Below are positions 1 through 10,343 of a stretch of DNA of 64,000 nucleotides, in pieces. Location of the stretch: positions 1 to 64,000 of the forward strand of contig MGOY01000046.1 of the NCBI GenBank assembly GCA_001797275.1. The letters run 5' to 3'. How positions within the stretch are numbered: position 1 is the stretch's first letter; each line of letters starts with the position of its first letter. The stretch comes from Clostridiales bacterium GWF2_38_85. GTDB lineage: Bacteria; Bacillota; Clostridia; Oscillospirales; CAG-382. Under the pieces are notes generated by a model. It had not been told where the DNA came from. It worked only from the letters and a program-made list of their open reading frames with translations, and made no database searches. The translations under genes were made by a program, and so were the position numbers.

Positions 1-19
1 CCTTTTCGTATTGTTGCAT
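1..19 (-). CDS. 5' end of an unidentified gene (partial)
   Basis: An ATG at 19 on the minus strand is preceded by a purine-rich ribosome binding site (GGAAAGAGGAAAG, about 5 bases upstream) and opens a frame reading MQQYEK before the window ends. A possible promoter (TTGTAA, 18 bases, TATAAT) precedes it, just after the stop of the broken DNRLRE gene. Too little is present to name it. Adjacent DNRLRE proteins are often followed by further surface or RHS-type genes, but that is only context. Confidence 0.4.
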
Positions 20-69
20 TTTTCTTTCCTCTTTCCTTTATAGTTATTATACTATATTAGGTCAAGGTG

Positions 70-1328
70 TTACAACTTTATTATACCATGACAATAATCA
101 TAAGCAATCTCATCTACTCGCCATGCTGAATTGCAACGATATAAACCAAAAGTTCTTCCAGTTGTTGTGCCTGCTGGTACTGTAATTACAAATGCAGCAT
201 TATTAATCGGCATTGTGCTATCAATATGAGGTAAACTAAATTTTATATAAGTTCTACATATATTTCCTGATTTTATACCAACATAAAATTTCTGTTCGGA
301 ACTGTGATTTAAAGAATCCCCCTGTTGAACATATGTGTCTGTAATTGCTGCGTTATATTCATTCGTTGTAATTGAAGGGTCGAGTAAAATTGGATATACT
401 CTATCTGCAGAATTCAGCCAATCTTTATCTGGTATATATGAAATAACACAATTTGAACCATTTTGTTGTATGTCAACTTTAATATTGTGTGAAACTGCAT
501 CAACTGCATCGCACATATATGGGATACTTATAGTATATTTTATTTCATTTTTATTGTCAACAAAACTTATACTATTATCACTGTTTAATATTGCGATAAG
601 GCCGTTAGTGTTCATTCTGAGTACGAAAGAAGATATATCACTTTTTTCTGTTAATATTATATCCTCTTCTACCTTATTCTGATAAACAGTATAATCAAGA
701 TCCAATTTTTGATTATTTCCAAAAGCATCACTATATTTGATCTTGCTTGTTACCTTTGGAAGATTAAAAGCCTCTTCTTCGGTCCTTATACTATTTATTT
801 TATCACTTACTTTCTCATTGTCAACTGTTATTTTTGCTGTTGTAGAATCAATGGAGTTTGTATTTGATAAAAATATTGAGTTCTCTTTAGGAGTTCCAGA
901 ACTTACTGTTTCCAGCGTCCACGATAATTCGTAACCATTCTTTTTTAATGAAATCAGTTTATTTTCACCTAAACTGTTTGAAAAGGAAACATTAAAATTT
1001 TTATTTGATGAAACATACTCATTTAATGTAGAATTATATGTCAATGTATTGTCTACATCAATCCATTCTTCTCCATCTTTATAATGTATCGCTTCAGGAT
1101 ACATTACTGCAACAAAAGAGCCGTCGGTACAATAGAAATGTTTTTCAAATTCTCCTCTTTTTGAAGTATCTTCTTCAACTATTAATTTTTCGCTCTCTTC
1201 TTTTTCAGAAGTGTTCTCAATACTATTAATGTTGTCATTTGATAATACAGTCAAAGCACTCGCTGGAATGCTGCTTAAAATCATAATAACAACAAGAACA
1301 AAACTTAACAACTTGAATTTTTACTCAT
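70..1328 (-). pseudogene. Secreted DNRLRE-domain protein, frameshifted at the start and truncated
   Basis: The readable frame encodes a secreted protein whose C-terminal part (segment ITDTYVQQGD through YIKFSLP to YRCNSAW) matches the DNRLRE domain found at the N-terminus of large surface/RHS-type proteins. Two defects are visible. First, the only well-placed start, ATG at 1328 behind AAAGGAG, is out of frame: ATG AGT is followed by five A residues (1318-1322) where six would give MSKKFKLLSFVLVVIMILSS, a perfect signal peptide. In the present sequence translation from this ATG stops after 7 codons; a TTG at 1311 is in frame but has no ribosome binding site. Second, the DNRLRE domain breaks off after NSAW and stops 16 residues later, with none of the usual downstream sequence. 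With one A restored the product would be 419 residues. Either a decayed gene, a slippage-controlled gene, or an assembly indel plus a real truncation. Confidence 0.75.
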
Positions 1329-1354
1329 ATGTAATCTCCTTTGGTGTTTGTCGT

Positions 1355-1383
1355 ATTATATTACATTAATTAACAATGGTCAA
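1355..1383 (-). promoter_or_regulatory. Housekeeping-type promoter of the DNRLRE gene
   Basis: On the minus strand TTGACC (1383-1378) is separated by exactly 17 bases from TATAAT (1360-1355), about 27 bases upstream of the ATG at 1328. This is close to the sigma-A consensus, so the broken gene still has an intact promoter. Confidence 0.7.
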
Positions 1384-1801
1384 TGCATCCATTATTAAAT
1401 ATAAATAATTAACACAATTTAATTAAATTATCCATTTAGTATACACCATTTGCTCTTAGATCTTAAGATACTAATATTGTATATTATCTTTACTTAAAAT
1501 AATTCTTTATATTGAGAGAAATGCTTAACGATAACTGAGCAGCCACTCTTTATTATAATTGATTTTTAAGCAATATACATTTCATACTTTTTACAAACCG
1601 TTTTTGTGACAAGTTTTATTTTGCTTACAAATTGTTTACAATGGTAATTGACATTGTTCGAAAATTCATTTTATTCAGCTTTACCACAATGTTAACTCCT
1701 GCAAAACAGAAAATTCGCAAAAATTTGAACTCTCGCTGTTGCAAAAGCTATATTATTATGATAGAATTAGTGGTACGATTACGAAAAGGATGTATATTTT
1801 T
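1384..1801. other. AT-rich intergenic region upstream of hom
   Basis: About 420 bases of very AT-rich DNA between the divergent DNRLRE promoter and hom. I see no convincing gene, tRNA, T-box or SAM riboswitch. A TTGACA at 1648-1653 lacks a good -10 at standard spacing. The hom promoter cannot be fixed by eye. Confidence 0.5.
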
Positions 1802-3034
1802 ATGGTTAAAATAGCAATAATGGGAATGGGTGTCGTAGGCGGCGGTGTCGCTCAGATTATCCAGGAAAACAGCGGACTTTTATCCTCACGAATCCAAAAC
1901 AGCGGATATGACGGAATTGAAGTAAAATACGTACTTGATCGCCGCAAGTTCGAAGGGCATCCCCTCGAGCATAAGGTGACAAATGATATAGATAAAATAC
2001 TCAGCGACAAAGAGGTTTCGATTGTCGTCGAAACAATGGGCGGAATCCACCCTGCGTATGAGTTCACAAAGAAAGCGCTTGAAAGCGGAAAAAGCGTTGT
2101 CACATCAAATAAAGCGATTGTTTCAGCGTGTGGTTCAGAGCTGCTTGAGTGCGCAAGAAAAAACAAAGTTTCCTATATGTTTGAGGCAAGTGTGGGCGGT
2201 GGCATCCCTATAATCAGGCCGTTAATTAATTGCCTTGCAGCAAACAACATTCTGTCCATCTACGGAATACTTAACGGAACAACTAACTATATATTAACCG
2301 AGATGAAAAGGAAAGGTACAGCCTTTGCCGACGCACTCAAGGATGCGCAAAGCAAGGGATATGCCGAGGCTGATCCGACAGCAGACATCGGCGGTGCTGA
2401 TACCTGCCGTAAAATTTGCATACTTTCAAACATAGCATACGGTACATATATCATACCCGAAGACATACATTATGAAGGTATAACAGATATACAGACCGAG
2501 GACCTCAGCCTTGCCGACAAGCTGGGCTACAAGATAAAGCTGGTCGGAAGCGCAAGCCAGGATACAGAAGGCAGAATAGCTGTATTCACAGCGCCTGTGC
2601 TTATACACGAGGAACACTCAATCGCACCTATCGACGGTGTTTACAATGCAATTTCCGTAACCGGTGATTTTGTAGATGACCTTCTTTTCTGCGGACAGGG
2701 TGCCGGCGCATTGCCGACAGCAAGTGCGGTTGTTGGAGATATAATCGACATAATAAAGCATCATCCAAAGCCTGTTGTCTGGGGCAAATCCGATAAGAGC
2801 AACCTATTCGGTTACGGTAAAATCAAAAGTAAGTATTTTGTCCGTGTTTCGGGTGAAGAAGCAACCGATGAGAACATATTTGGAGTATTCGGAAAGGTTA
2901 CGATTGTGCTTGGCGAAGATGGAAAAGCATTTATCGCTCCTTACGTTTCACTTGATGAGCAAAACTGCTGTCTTGACAAGCTGAGAAACAAGGGAATTGA
3001 GATACAGAGAGATTTGCGTGTGCTTGATAATTGA
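1802..3034 (+). CDS. hom: Homoserine dehydrogenase
   Basis: NAD(P)H-dependent reduction of aspartate semialdehyde to homoserine, the branch point to threonine and methionine. The N-terminus MVKIAIMGMGVVGGG carries the Rossmann glycine motif; the family hallmark NGTTNYIL and the substrate/catalytic segment GGADTCRKICIL are present, and the last ~80 residues (YFVRVSGEE onward) look like an ACT-type regulatory domain, giving about 410 residues, normal for monofunctional Firmicute enzymes. The start at 1802 is chosen because the protein family begins at MVKIAI and AAAAGGATG lies about 10 bases upstream; an in-frame ATG at 1790 is the alternative. It stands alone here, without thrB or thrC. The methionine genes metY, a MetH/MTHFR fusion and metH lie 12-20 kb downstream, so its product likely feeds the O-acyl-homoserine route. 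Confidence 0.95.
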   Translation: MVKIAIMGMGVVGGGVAQIIQENSGLLSSRIQNSGYDGIEVKYVLDRRKFEGHPLEHKVTNDIDKILSDKEVSIVVETMGGIHPAYEFTKKALESGKSVVTSNKAIVSACGSELLECARKNKVSYMFEASVGGGIPIIRPLINCLAANNILSIYGILNGTTNYILTEMKRKGTAFADALKDAQSKGYAEADPTADIGGADTCRKICILSNIAYGTYIIPEDIHYEGITDIQTEDLSLADKLGYKIKLVGSASQDTEGRIAVFTAPVLIHEEHSIAPIDGVYNAISVTGDFVDDLLFCGQGAGALPTASAVVGDIIDIIKHHPKPVVWGKSDKSNLFGYGKIKSKYFVRVSGEEATDENIFGVFGKVTIVLGEDGKAFIAPYVSLDEQNCCLDKLRNKGIEIQRDLRVLDN

Positions 3035-3046
3035 AGAAATGTTGAA

Positions 3047-3080
3047 ACAAAAAAACAAACACTTTTTTTGTGAGTGTTTG
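3047..3080 (-). terminator. Distal terminator hairpin, read on the minus strand
   Basis: CAAACACT (3056-3063) pairs with AGTGTTTG (3073-3080). On the minus strand the stem is followed by a run of seven T (complement of 3049-3055), the form of an intrinsic terminator. It sits 20 bases after hom but lacks a T-run in that direction. Confidence 0.6.
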
Positions 3081-3097
3081 CTGTAGATTATTAATTG

Positions 3098-3139
3098 ATA
3101 AAAAAATATCGCGAACCACTAAACGTGATTTGCGATATT
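3098..3139 (-). terminator. Intrinsic terminator of tRNA-Glu
   Basis: AATATCGC (3105-3112) pairs with GCGATATT (3132-3139); read on the minus strand the stem is followed by TTTTTTATC, 20 bases after the tRNA 3' end. Confidence 0.75.
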
Positions 3140-3158
3140 GGTTACAGGCACTGCCTGC

Positions 3159-3233
3159 TGGTGACCCGTAGGGGAGTCGAACCCCTGCCTCCGCCGTGAG
3201 AGGGCGGCGTCTTAGCCACTTGACTAACAGGCC
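3159..3233 (-). tRNA. tRNA-Glu(CTC)
   Basis: On the minus strand a complete cloverleaf runs from GGCCTGTTAG to an encoded CCA. The acceptor stem GGCCTGT pairs with ACGGGTC (one G-T), the T-loop GGTTCGACTCC is canonical, and the anticodon stem CCGCC/GGCGG encloses the loop CTCTCAC with anticodon CTC, reading the glutamate codon GAG. Discriminator base A. Followed by two terminator-like hairpins. Confidence 0.95.
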
Positions 3234-3322
3234 ATTTCAAACTGCGTAGGATATTGTAACATACAGGGGCATCTTTGTCAAGGATTTTTTATAGCGAAGT
3301 TATCGTTTTGAAAGGTAAATAC

Positions 3323-4555
3323 ATGACACTATCTGAAAAGAACAGAAAGCTGTTAACCGGGCTTTGTATAGGAGTATTGATTGCAGCAGCTTGTTATGTT
3401 GCGGTCAAATACCTTCTTCCGGTATTATATCCGTTTGTTATTGCATATGCTGTTGCACTTATATTACAACCGATTATAAATTTTCTTAATAAAAAAGCTC
3501 ATGTTCCGAAGAATCTATCGGTTTTATTATTGGTACTGGCGGTCGTCTTTGTTTTTGGGTTTATTATTTATCAGATTGGCGACAGGATATATTATGAACT
3601 GCAGGTTCTTGCCAACAATATAAAGGGCTTTGTTGATGAAATGCATAACGACTCGACAAAGATGGATAAGCTGATAGAAGACATTGCATCAAAAATCCCC
3701 TTCATTGATGTCAGAGATAATTTAAAAAACGCATGGGCGAATATTGATGAAATTATTGCCGGTGCATTGAGCTCGTTTGCTTCTCAAATCGCTGATTTTG
3801 AAACAATAATGCCTGCGATAACAAAAGTTGCAACTTTTATTCCAAAGTTGCTCATCGATACAATCATAATTATAATATCAGCATTTTATTTTTCGAACGA
3901 CTTCAAGAAAATCAACGGCTTTTTCGCCGCACAAATGCCTGAAAAAGTAAGAAAATTTGCTCGGCTTGTCAAGGCAGAATTTACATCGACAACAGGAAAA
4001 TATCTTAGAGCATATGCCCTTATTATTTTAATCACCTTCACCGAACTGTTTGTCGGGTTTACGATATTCGGCATTAGATATGCTTTGCTGATCGCATTTA
4101 TAACAGCGATTATTGATGTCTTGCCTGTGCTTGGAACGGGGACAGTACTTATCCCTTGGTCGATTTACAATATGATAATCGGGAACTGGTTTATGGCAGT
4201 CGGGTTAATTATACTGTATCTTCTGATAACAATTATAAGGCAGGTGATGGAACCGAGGATAGTCGGAGCATACATTGGGTTATATCCGCTGGTTACACTT
4301 ATTTGTATGTATGCGGGTCTGAAGCTTATGGGAATCTTCGGGCTTTTCCTGTTTCCTATTACAATTATTATATTGAAAAACCTGAATGATGCCGGAGTTA
4401 TCCATCTTTGGAAAATGCCGCCACCAGATGAGAACGCGGGTAAATCCAAAAAGAAAAAGATTTCATTATCAGATTTTTTGCATAAAAAATCTAATACTAA
4501 TTCTACTTGCGATACAGTTGATAATAATAAACACGACAGCGATGAATCTCTCTGA
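3323..4555 (+). CDS. AI-2E family (TqsA/YtvI-like) membrane transporter
   Basis: Polytopic inner-membrane protein of about 410 residues with hydrophobic pairs at the N-terminus, a more polar middle section (roughly 80-160), and a block of closely spaced helices in the C-terminal half. The segment EPRIVGAYIGLYPLVTL is the family signature. The family is named for AI-2 export but includes sporulation-linked YtvI and sodium/proton exchangers, so the substrate is not known. The start is placed at ATG 3323 behind GAAAGG; the upstream TTG at 3275 has no ribosome binding site. The C-terminal ~40 residues are charged and cytoplasmic. Single gene between a tRNA and remB. Confidence 0.85.
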   Translation: MTLSEKNRKLLTGLCIGVLIAAACYVAVKYLLPVLYPFVIAYAVALILQPIINFLNKKAHVPKNLSVLLLVLAVVFVFGFIIYQIGDRIYYELQVLANNIKGFVDEMHNDSTKMDKLIEDIASKIPFIDVRDNLKNAWANIDEIIAGALSSFASQIADFETIMPAITKVATFIPKLLIDTIIIIISAFYFSNDFKKINGFFAAQMPEKVRKFARLVKAEFTSTTGKYLRAYALIILITFTELFVGFTIFGIRYALLIAFITAIIDVLPVLGTGTVLIPWSIYNMIIGNWFMAVGLIILYLLITIIRQVMEPRIVGAYIGLYPLVTLICMYAGLKLMGIFGLFLFPITIIILKNLNDAGVIHLWKMPPPDENAGKSKKKKISLSDFLHKKSNTNSTCDTVDNNKHDSDESL

Positions 4556-4664
4556 TTGTTGACAAAAATGCGGTTTTGTGATATAATTAATTATTACTAC
4601 TATACAGAAAACGCAAAGCGTTTTAATAAAAGACAACAGTAAAAACACCGGGAGACAAAATATT

Positions 4665-4904
4665 GTGTTTGTTCATATTGGCGGCGGAAAATTTCTCAGA
4701 TCGGATACAATAATAGGCTTCTTTGATATCGAAGCTGCAACTCAGGAGCCGGCAACTAAGGAGCTGCTGAAGAAAGCGCAGGAGGAAGATAAAGTCGAAT
4801 CTTTATGCGCAGATTTGCCGAAATCAATTATTTTAACCGATAAAAAAATATATATCTCATCTTCGGCAGTGAAAACTCTTGAAAAGAGATTAACGGAAGG
4901 ATAA
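4665..4904 (+). CDS. remB: RemB-like regulator (DUF370)
   Basis: 79-residue protein beginning MFVHIGGGKFLRSDTIIG, the DUF370/RemA family of small DNA-binding or biofilm-matrix regulators. In Bacillus subtilis the homologue YaaB/RemB lies directly upstream of gyrB; the same placement is seen here, with gyrB starting 9 bases after the remB stop. GTG start at 4665 with GGGAG about 9 bases upstream. The bacillary companions recF and yaaA are not next to it. Confidence 0.85.
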   Translation: MFVHIGGGKFLRSDTIIGFFDIEAATQEPATKELLKKAQEEDKVESLCADLPKSIILTDKKIYISSSAVKTLEKRLTEG

Positions 4905-4913
4905 AAAGTATAA

Positions 4914-6842
<1,929 letters not shown>

Positions 6843-6975
6843 GGTTCATGGTTTTCTTCTGCGGTTGTGTGGGTTCAGCTTGCGGAAATGCCGTCTTACA
6901 GATGGAGGCATAAATTCGCAGGTAGAAAAAATATATATTGGAAGAAATGTTTTATATGGTTCAACCTTTAATACC

Positions 6976-7050
6976 TGTGGAAAACTTCAATTATAAAAAA
7001 CCTAATAAATCGGGCAGTTTTCAACATGCTGTGTATAAGTATGTGGATAA
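6976..7050 (+). promoter_or_regulatory. Cluster of DnaA-box-like 9-mers between gyrB and gyrA
   Basis: Three 9-mers in the same orientation match the DnaA box on the minus strand: TGTGGAAAA (6976-6984; reverse TTTTCCACA), TGTGTATAA (7030-7038; reverse TTATACACA) and TGTGGATAA (7042-7050; reverse TTATCCACA, the perfect consensus). The last two are 3 bases apart and end 21 bases before the gyrA ATG. The surrounding 229 bases are AT-rich. Could be DnaA-mediated control of gyrA, a DnaA titration site, or part of an origin. Confidence 0.55.
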
Positions 7051-7071
7051 CTTGGGCGGAAAGGTATCAAA

Positions 7072-9606
7072 ATGGACAAAAACGAGTATCAACATCATGA
7101 AAATCAGACTATTTTAGACATAGATATACAAAAAGAAGTTAAAGAGGCTTATATCGAGTACGCAATGAGTGTTATCGTAGGCAGAGCACTTCCTGATGTA
7201 CGCGACGGATTGAAGCCGGTTCACAGACGTATATTATATGCAATGTATGAAGATAAATTAACATACGATAAACCCTTCAGAAAATCTGCAACTACTGTCG
7301 GTAACGTGCTTGGTCATTACCATCCGCATGGCGATCAGGCAGTTTACGACACAATGGTTCGTATGGCGCAACCCTTCTCACTGCGTTATCCATTAATTCA
7401 GGGAAAAGGAAACTTCGGTAATATTGACGGCGATTCGGCGGCTGCTTATCGTTATACCGAAGCGCGAATGGCAAAAATCGCAGATTTTATGCTCCAGGAT
7501 ATAGAAAAAAATACAGTGGATTTTGTACCGAATTTCGATAATAAATTGCAGGAACCGACCTGCCTGCCATCCCGTTTCCCTAATCTTTTGGTGAACGGTT
7601 CGGTCGGTATTGCTGTTGGTATGGCAACAAACATACCTCCTCACAACTTGGGTGAGGTTGTTGATGCTATTATTTTTATGATAGATAATCCCGACTGCGA
7701 AGTTCAATCGCTGATACAGTATATAAAAGGACCGGACTTTCCCACTTATGGAACAATTCATGGTACAGCCGGTATTTATGAAGCTTATATGACCGGAAGA
7801 GGCCGCTTAAAAGTTCGTTCAAAGACTCATTTTGAAGAAAAGAACGGAAGAACGAGTATTATTGTTACCGAAATACCCTACCAGGTAAACCGTTCAGTGC
7901 TGCTTGAAACTATGGCGGAACATGTCAAGAATAAGCATATCGAGGGTATCTCGGATATACGCAATGAGTCGGGTCGCAACGGCATGCGTATTGTTATCGA
8001 CTTGAAACGCGATGCGAATCCTCAGATTGTGCTTAATCAACTCTTTAAAATGACACAGCTTGAGGACACCTTTGCAATAAATATGCTTGCGCTTGTCAAC
8101 GGTGAGCCAAAACAGTTGAACCTGAAACAAATGCTGTACCATTATATACGGCACCAGGAGGAAGTAACAGTCCGAAGGCTGAAGTTTGAGCTTGGGAAAG
8201 CCGAAAGAATGGCTCACATATATGAAGGTTATAAAATAGCAATCGATTATATTGACGAAGTAATAAAAATAATTCGTGCTAGCAAATCAATATCCGATTC
8301 CAAGCAAGCGCTGATTGAACGTTTCGAGCTGACAGATGTCCAGTCTCAGGCTATTGTAGATATGACACTCGGCAGACTGTCCGGCATGGAGCGTCAGAAG
8401 ATTGAAGATACACTTGCTTCGCTTTATGCTCAAATTATTGAAATTCAAGGTATTCTTGCTGATGAATCAAAGATAACAACAATAATTAAAGATGATCTTA
8501 TAGAAATAAAGAATAAATTTAATGATGAACGACGCACAGCGATTGAACAGGTTGAAAATGAAATAATGCTCGAAGACCTGATTGAACGTGTTCAGAGCGT
8601 CATCACCGTAACACACGCGGGATATATCAAGAGAATGCCGGCAGAAACCTACACCGCTCAACGCAGAGGCGGAAAAGGAATCACTGCAATGTCAACTAAA
8701 GAAGAAGACTTTGTTAAGGATGTAATTATATCCGGAAGCCATGATTTCCTGCTTATGTTCTCGAATACAGGCAGAGTATATATCAAAAAGTGTTACGAAA
8801 TTCCCGAAAGCAACCGTGCCGCAAAGGGCACTAATCTGGTTAATGTACTTATGCTTGACGAGGGCGAAAAAATTACTGCAATAATCCCGATAACCGTATT
8901 CACTGAAGATGAATATTTTGTTATGGTAACAAAATCAGGTGTTGTTAAGCGTATAAATATAATGGAGTACAAGACAAAAAGAAGCGCTGGACTTTTTGCA
9001 ATCAACCTTGATGAGGGCGATGAGCTTTTATTTGTTATGAGAACGACCGGAAAAGATAATATAATTGTTGCTTCCAATACAGGCAGAGCTATTAAATTTG
9101 CCGAAGACGATGTCAGAAGCGTCGGCAGACAGGCAAGAGGCGTCAAGGCGATGACGCTTGATGACGGTGAATTTATTGTTGGAGCAGCTACTATTCCGTC
9201 TGACTACAAGGAAAACGATAAAAAAATAATATCGATTACAGCACTCGGCTTCGGAAAACGAAGCGAGATAGATGAATACCCGGAACAGAATCGTGGAGGT
9301 AAGGGTGTAATTTGCCATAAAATCAGCGAGAAAACAGGTGAATTGGCTGGAATTGCAGTTGTTTCACCTACTGACGATATTATGCTTATAACCGACAGCG
9401 GAATAATTATCAGAACCAGTGTTGGTGAAATACCCAGTTATGGTCGTGCCGCAAGCGGTGTTATAGTTATGAGAACAAACGAAGATGCAACAATAGTAAA
9501 CTTTGCAGCGGTTACTCCGGAAGAGGACGAGGAGCTTGATTCAGAAGATGTCTCTGAGATTGAACCGGAAGTCAACATCAGCGAAAAAACGAATGACGAA
9601 ATGTAA
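7072..9606 (+). CDS. gyrA: DNA gyrase subunit A
   Basis: Breakage-reunion subunit, 844 residues. The N-terminal domain has GRALPDVRDGLKPVHRR, the catalytic tyrosine in RYTEARMA, and the quinolone region HPHGDQAVYDTMVRMAQ. The C-terminal beta-pinwheel contains the gyrase-specific GyrA box QRRGGKG, so this is GyrA and not ParC. The residue matching E. coli Ser83 is Gln (HGDQ instead of HGDS). An acidic tail closes the protein, as in many GyrA. ATG 7072 is preceded by GGAAAGG. Followed after about 45 bases by the phosphopantetheinyl transferase gene. Confidence 0.97.
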   Translation: MDKNEYQHHENQTILDIDIQKEVKEAYIEYAMSVIVGRALPDVRDGLKPVHRRILYAMYEDKLTYDKPFRKSATTVGNVLGHYHPHGDQAVYDTMVRMAQPFSLRYPLIQGKGNFGNIDGDSAAAYRYTEARMAKIADFMLQDIEKNTVDFVPNFDNKLQEPTCLPSRFPNLLVNGSVGIAVGMATNIPPHNLGEVVDAIIFMIDNPDCEVQSLIQYIKGPDFPTYGTIHGTAGIYEAYMTGRGRLKVRSKTHFEEKNGRTSIIVTEIPYQVNRSVLLETMAEHVKNKHIEGISDIRNESGRNGMRIVIDLKRDANPQIVLNQLFKMTQLEDTFAINMLALVNGEPKQLNLKQMLYHYIRHQEEVTVRRLKFELGKAERMAHIYEGYKIAIDYIDEVIKIIRASKSISDSKQALIERFELTDVQSQAIVDMTLGRLSGMERQKIEDTLASLYAQIIEIQGILADESKITTIIKDDLIEIKNKFNDERRTAIEQVENEIMLEDLIERVQSVITVTHAGYIKRMPAETYTAQRRGGKGITAMSTKEEDFVKDVIISGSHDFLLMFSNTGRVYIKKCYEIPESNRAAKGTNLVNVLMLDEGEKITAIIPITVFTEDEYFVMVTKSGVVKRINIMEYKTKRSAGLFAINLDEGDELLFVMRTTGKDNIIVASNTGRAIKFAEDDVRSVGRQARGVKAMTLDDGEFIVGAATIPSDYKENDKKIISITALGFGKRSEIDEYPEQNRGGKGVICHKISEKTGELAGIAVVSPTDDIMLITDSGIIIRTSVGEIPSYGRAASGVIVMRTNEDATIVNFAAVTPEEDEELDSEDVSEIEPEVNISEKTNDEM

Positions 9607-9611
9607 AATTG

Positions 9612-9654
9612 AAGGGAGGCAGCATACACTGCAGCCGATGATTGCAGTGTAATG
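9612..9654 (+). promoter_or_regulatory. Shine-Dalgarno separated from start codon by a hairpin
   Basis: AAGGGAGG (9612-9619) is the only good ribosome binding site here, yet the ATG at 9652 is 32 bases away. Between them ACACTGCA (9626-9633) and TGCAGTGT (9643-9650) form a perfect 8-bp stem with a 9-base loop. Folding leaves an effective spacing of 7 bases. This supports 9652 as the start and suggests structure-dependent initiation. Confidence 0.6.
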
Positions 9655-10221
9655 TTACTTTATATGAGCGTTAAGCTTATTATTTATGAATACCAGCCCA
9701 AGGAGCAGCGTCGCGAAACGCTGAAACAGGCTCTTGCTGAGTATGCGAAAAATGATAATATAGAACTGCTTTTTACCGCAAACGGCAAACCCTATGTCAA
9801 AGAAGAATATGGAATTTATCTCAGTGTGACAACCACAGGCGAAATTATGATTTTTGCATTTGCCGATTCACCGATTGGGATTGACGGAGAATATATGCCG
9901 AGACTTGCTGATCCGCACAGAAAAACAGATTATTCAGTTCTGGCGGAAAGATTCTTTACTCCTGATGAAGCTGATTATGTCAGAAGCGGTGAAAATACCG
10001 CAGTCAGATTCGCGAAGGTTTGGATTCGCAAGGAAGCGTATGCCAAGTACACCGGACGAGGAATGATTGAATTTCCGAAATTCTCTGTCAGTGATGGGAT
10101 GGCATTCTATGAGAAAGTATTCAATATACCGATTAAGACATTTAAACCCGATTTTCCGATGAGTGATGATTATATCTTTGCTATTGCAGGGAATTTTGAG
10201 CTTAGTGACATAATTCAATAA
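9652..10221 (+). CDS. 4'-phosphopantetheinyl transferase (Sfp-like)
   Basis: Transfers the phosphopantetheine arm from CoA to the serine of carrier proteins. 189 residues. The two family motifs are present: GIDGE (usual GIDIE/GVDIE, magnesium binding) near residue 77 and RFAKVWIRKEAYAKYTG (W-x-x-KEA) near residue 120. Sfp-type enzymes usually have about 220 residues, so this one is short. ATG 9652 is placed by the hairpin-spaced ribosome binding site; ATG 9664 is an alternative. No NRPS or PKS gene lies in the window, so the carrier protein is unknown; it may be the general ACP enzyme of this organism. Confidence 0.85.
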   Translation: MLLYMSVKLIIYEYQPKEQRRETLKQALAEYAKNDNIELLFTANGKPYVKEEYGIYLSVTTTGEIMIFAFADSPIGIDGEYMPRLADPHRKTDYSVLAERFFTPDEADYVRSGENTAVRFAKVWIRKEAYAKYTGRGMIEFPKFSVSDGMAFYEKVFNIPIKTFKPDFPMSDDYIFAIAGNFELSDIIQ

Positions 10222-10343
10222 GAATAACCTTTTTACTGCTTATGCAGCGGCGGTGTGCAGAAGCAATACCGAAATATTTACTTTGATATTTCGGAGTACA
10301 TATACAAAGGTCAGTTTAATCCCGCCGAGAAACGGATCTGCTT

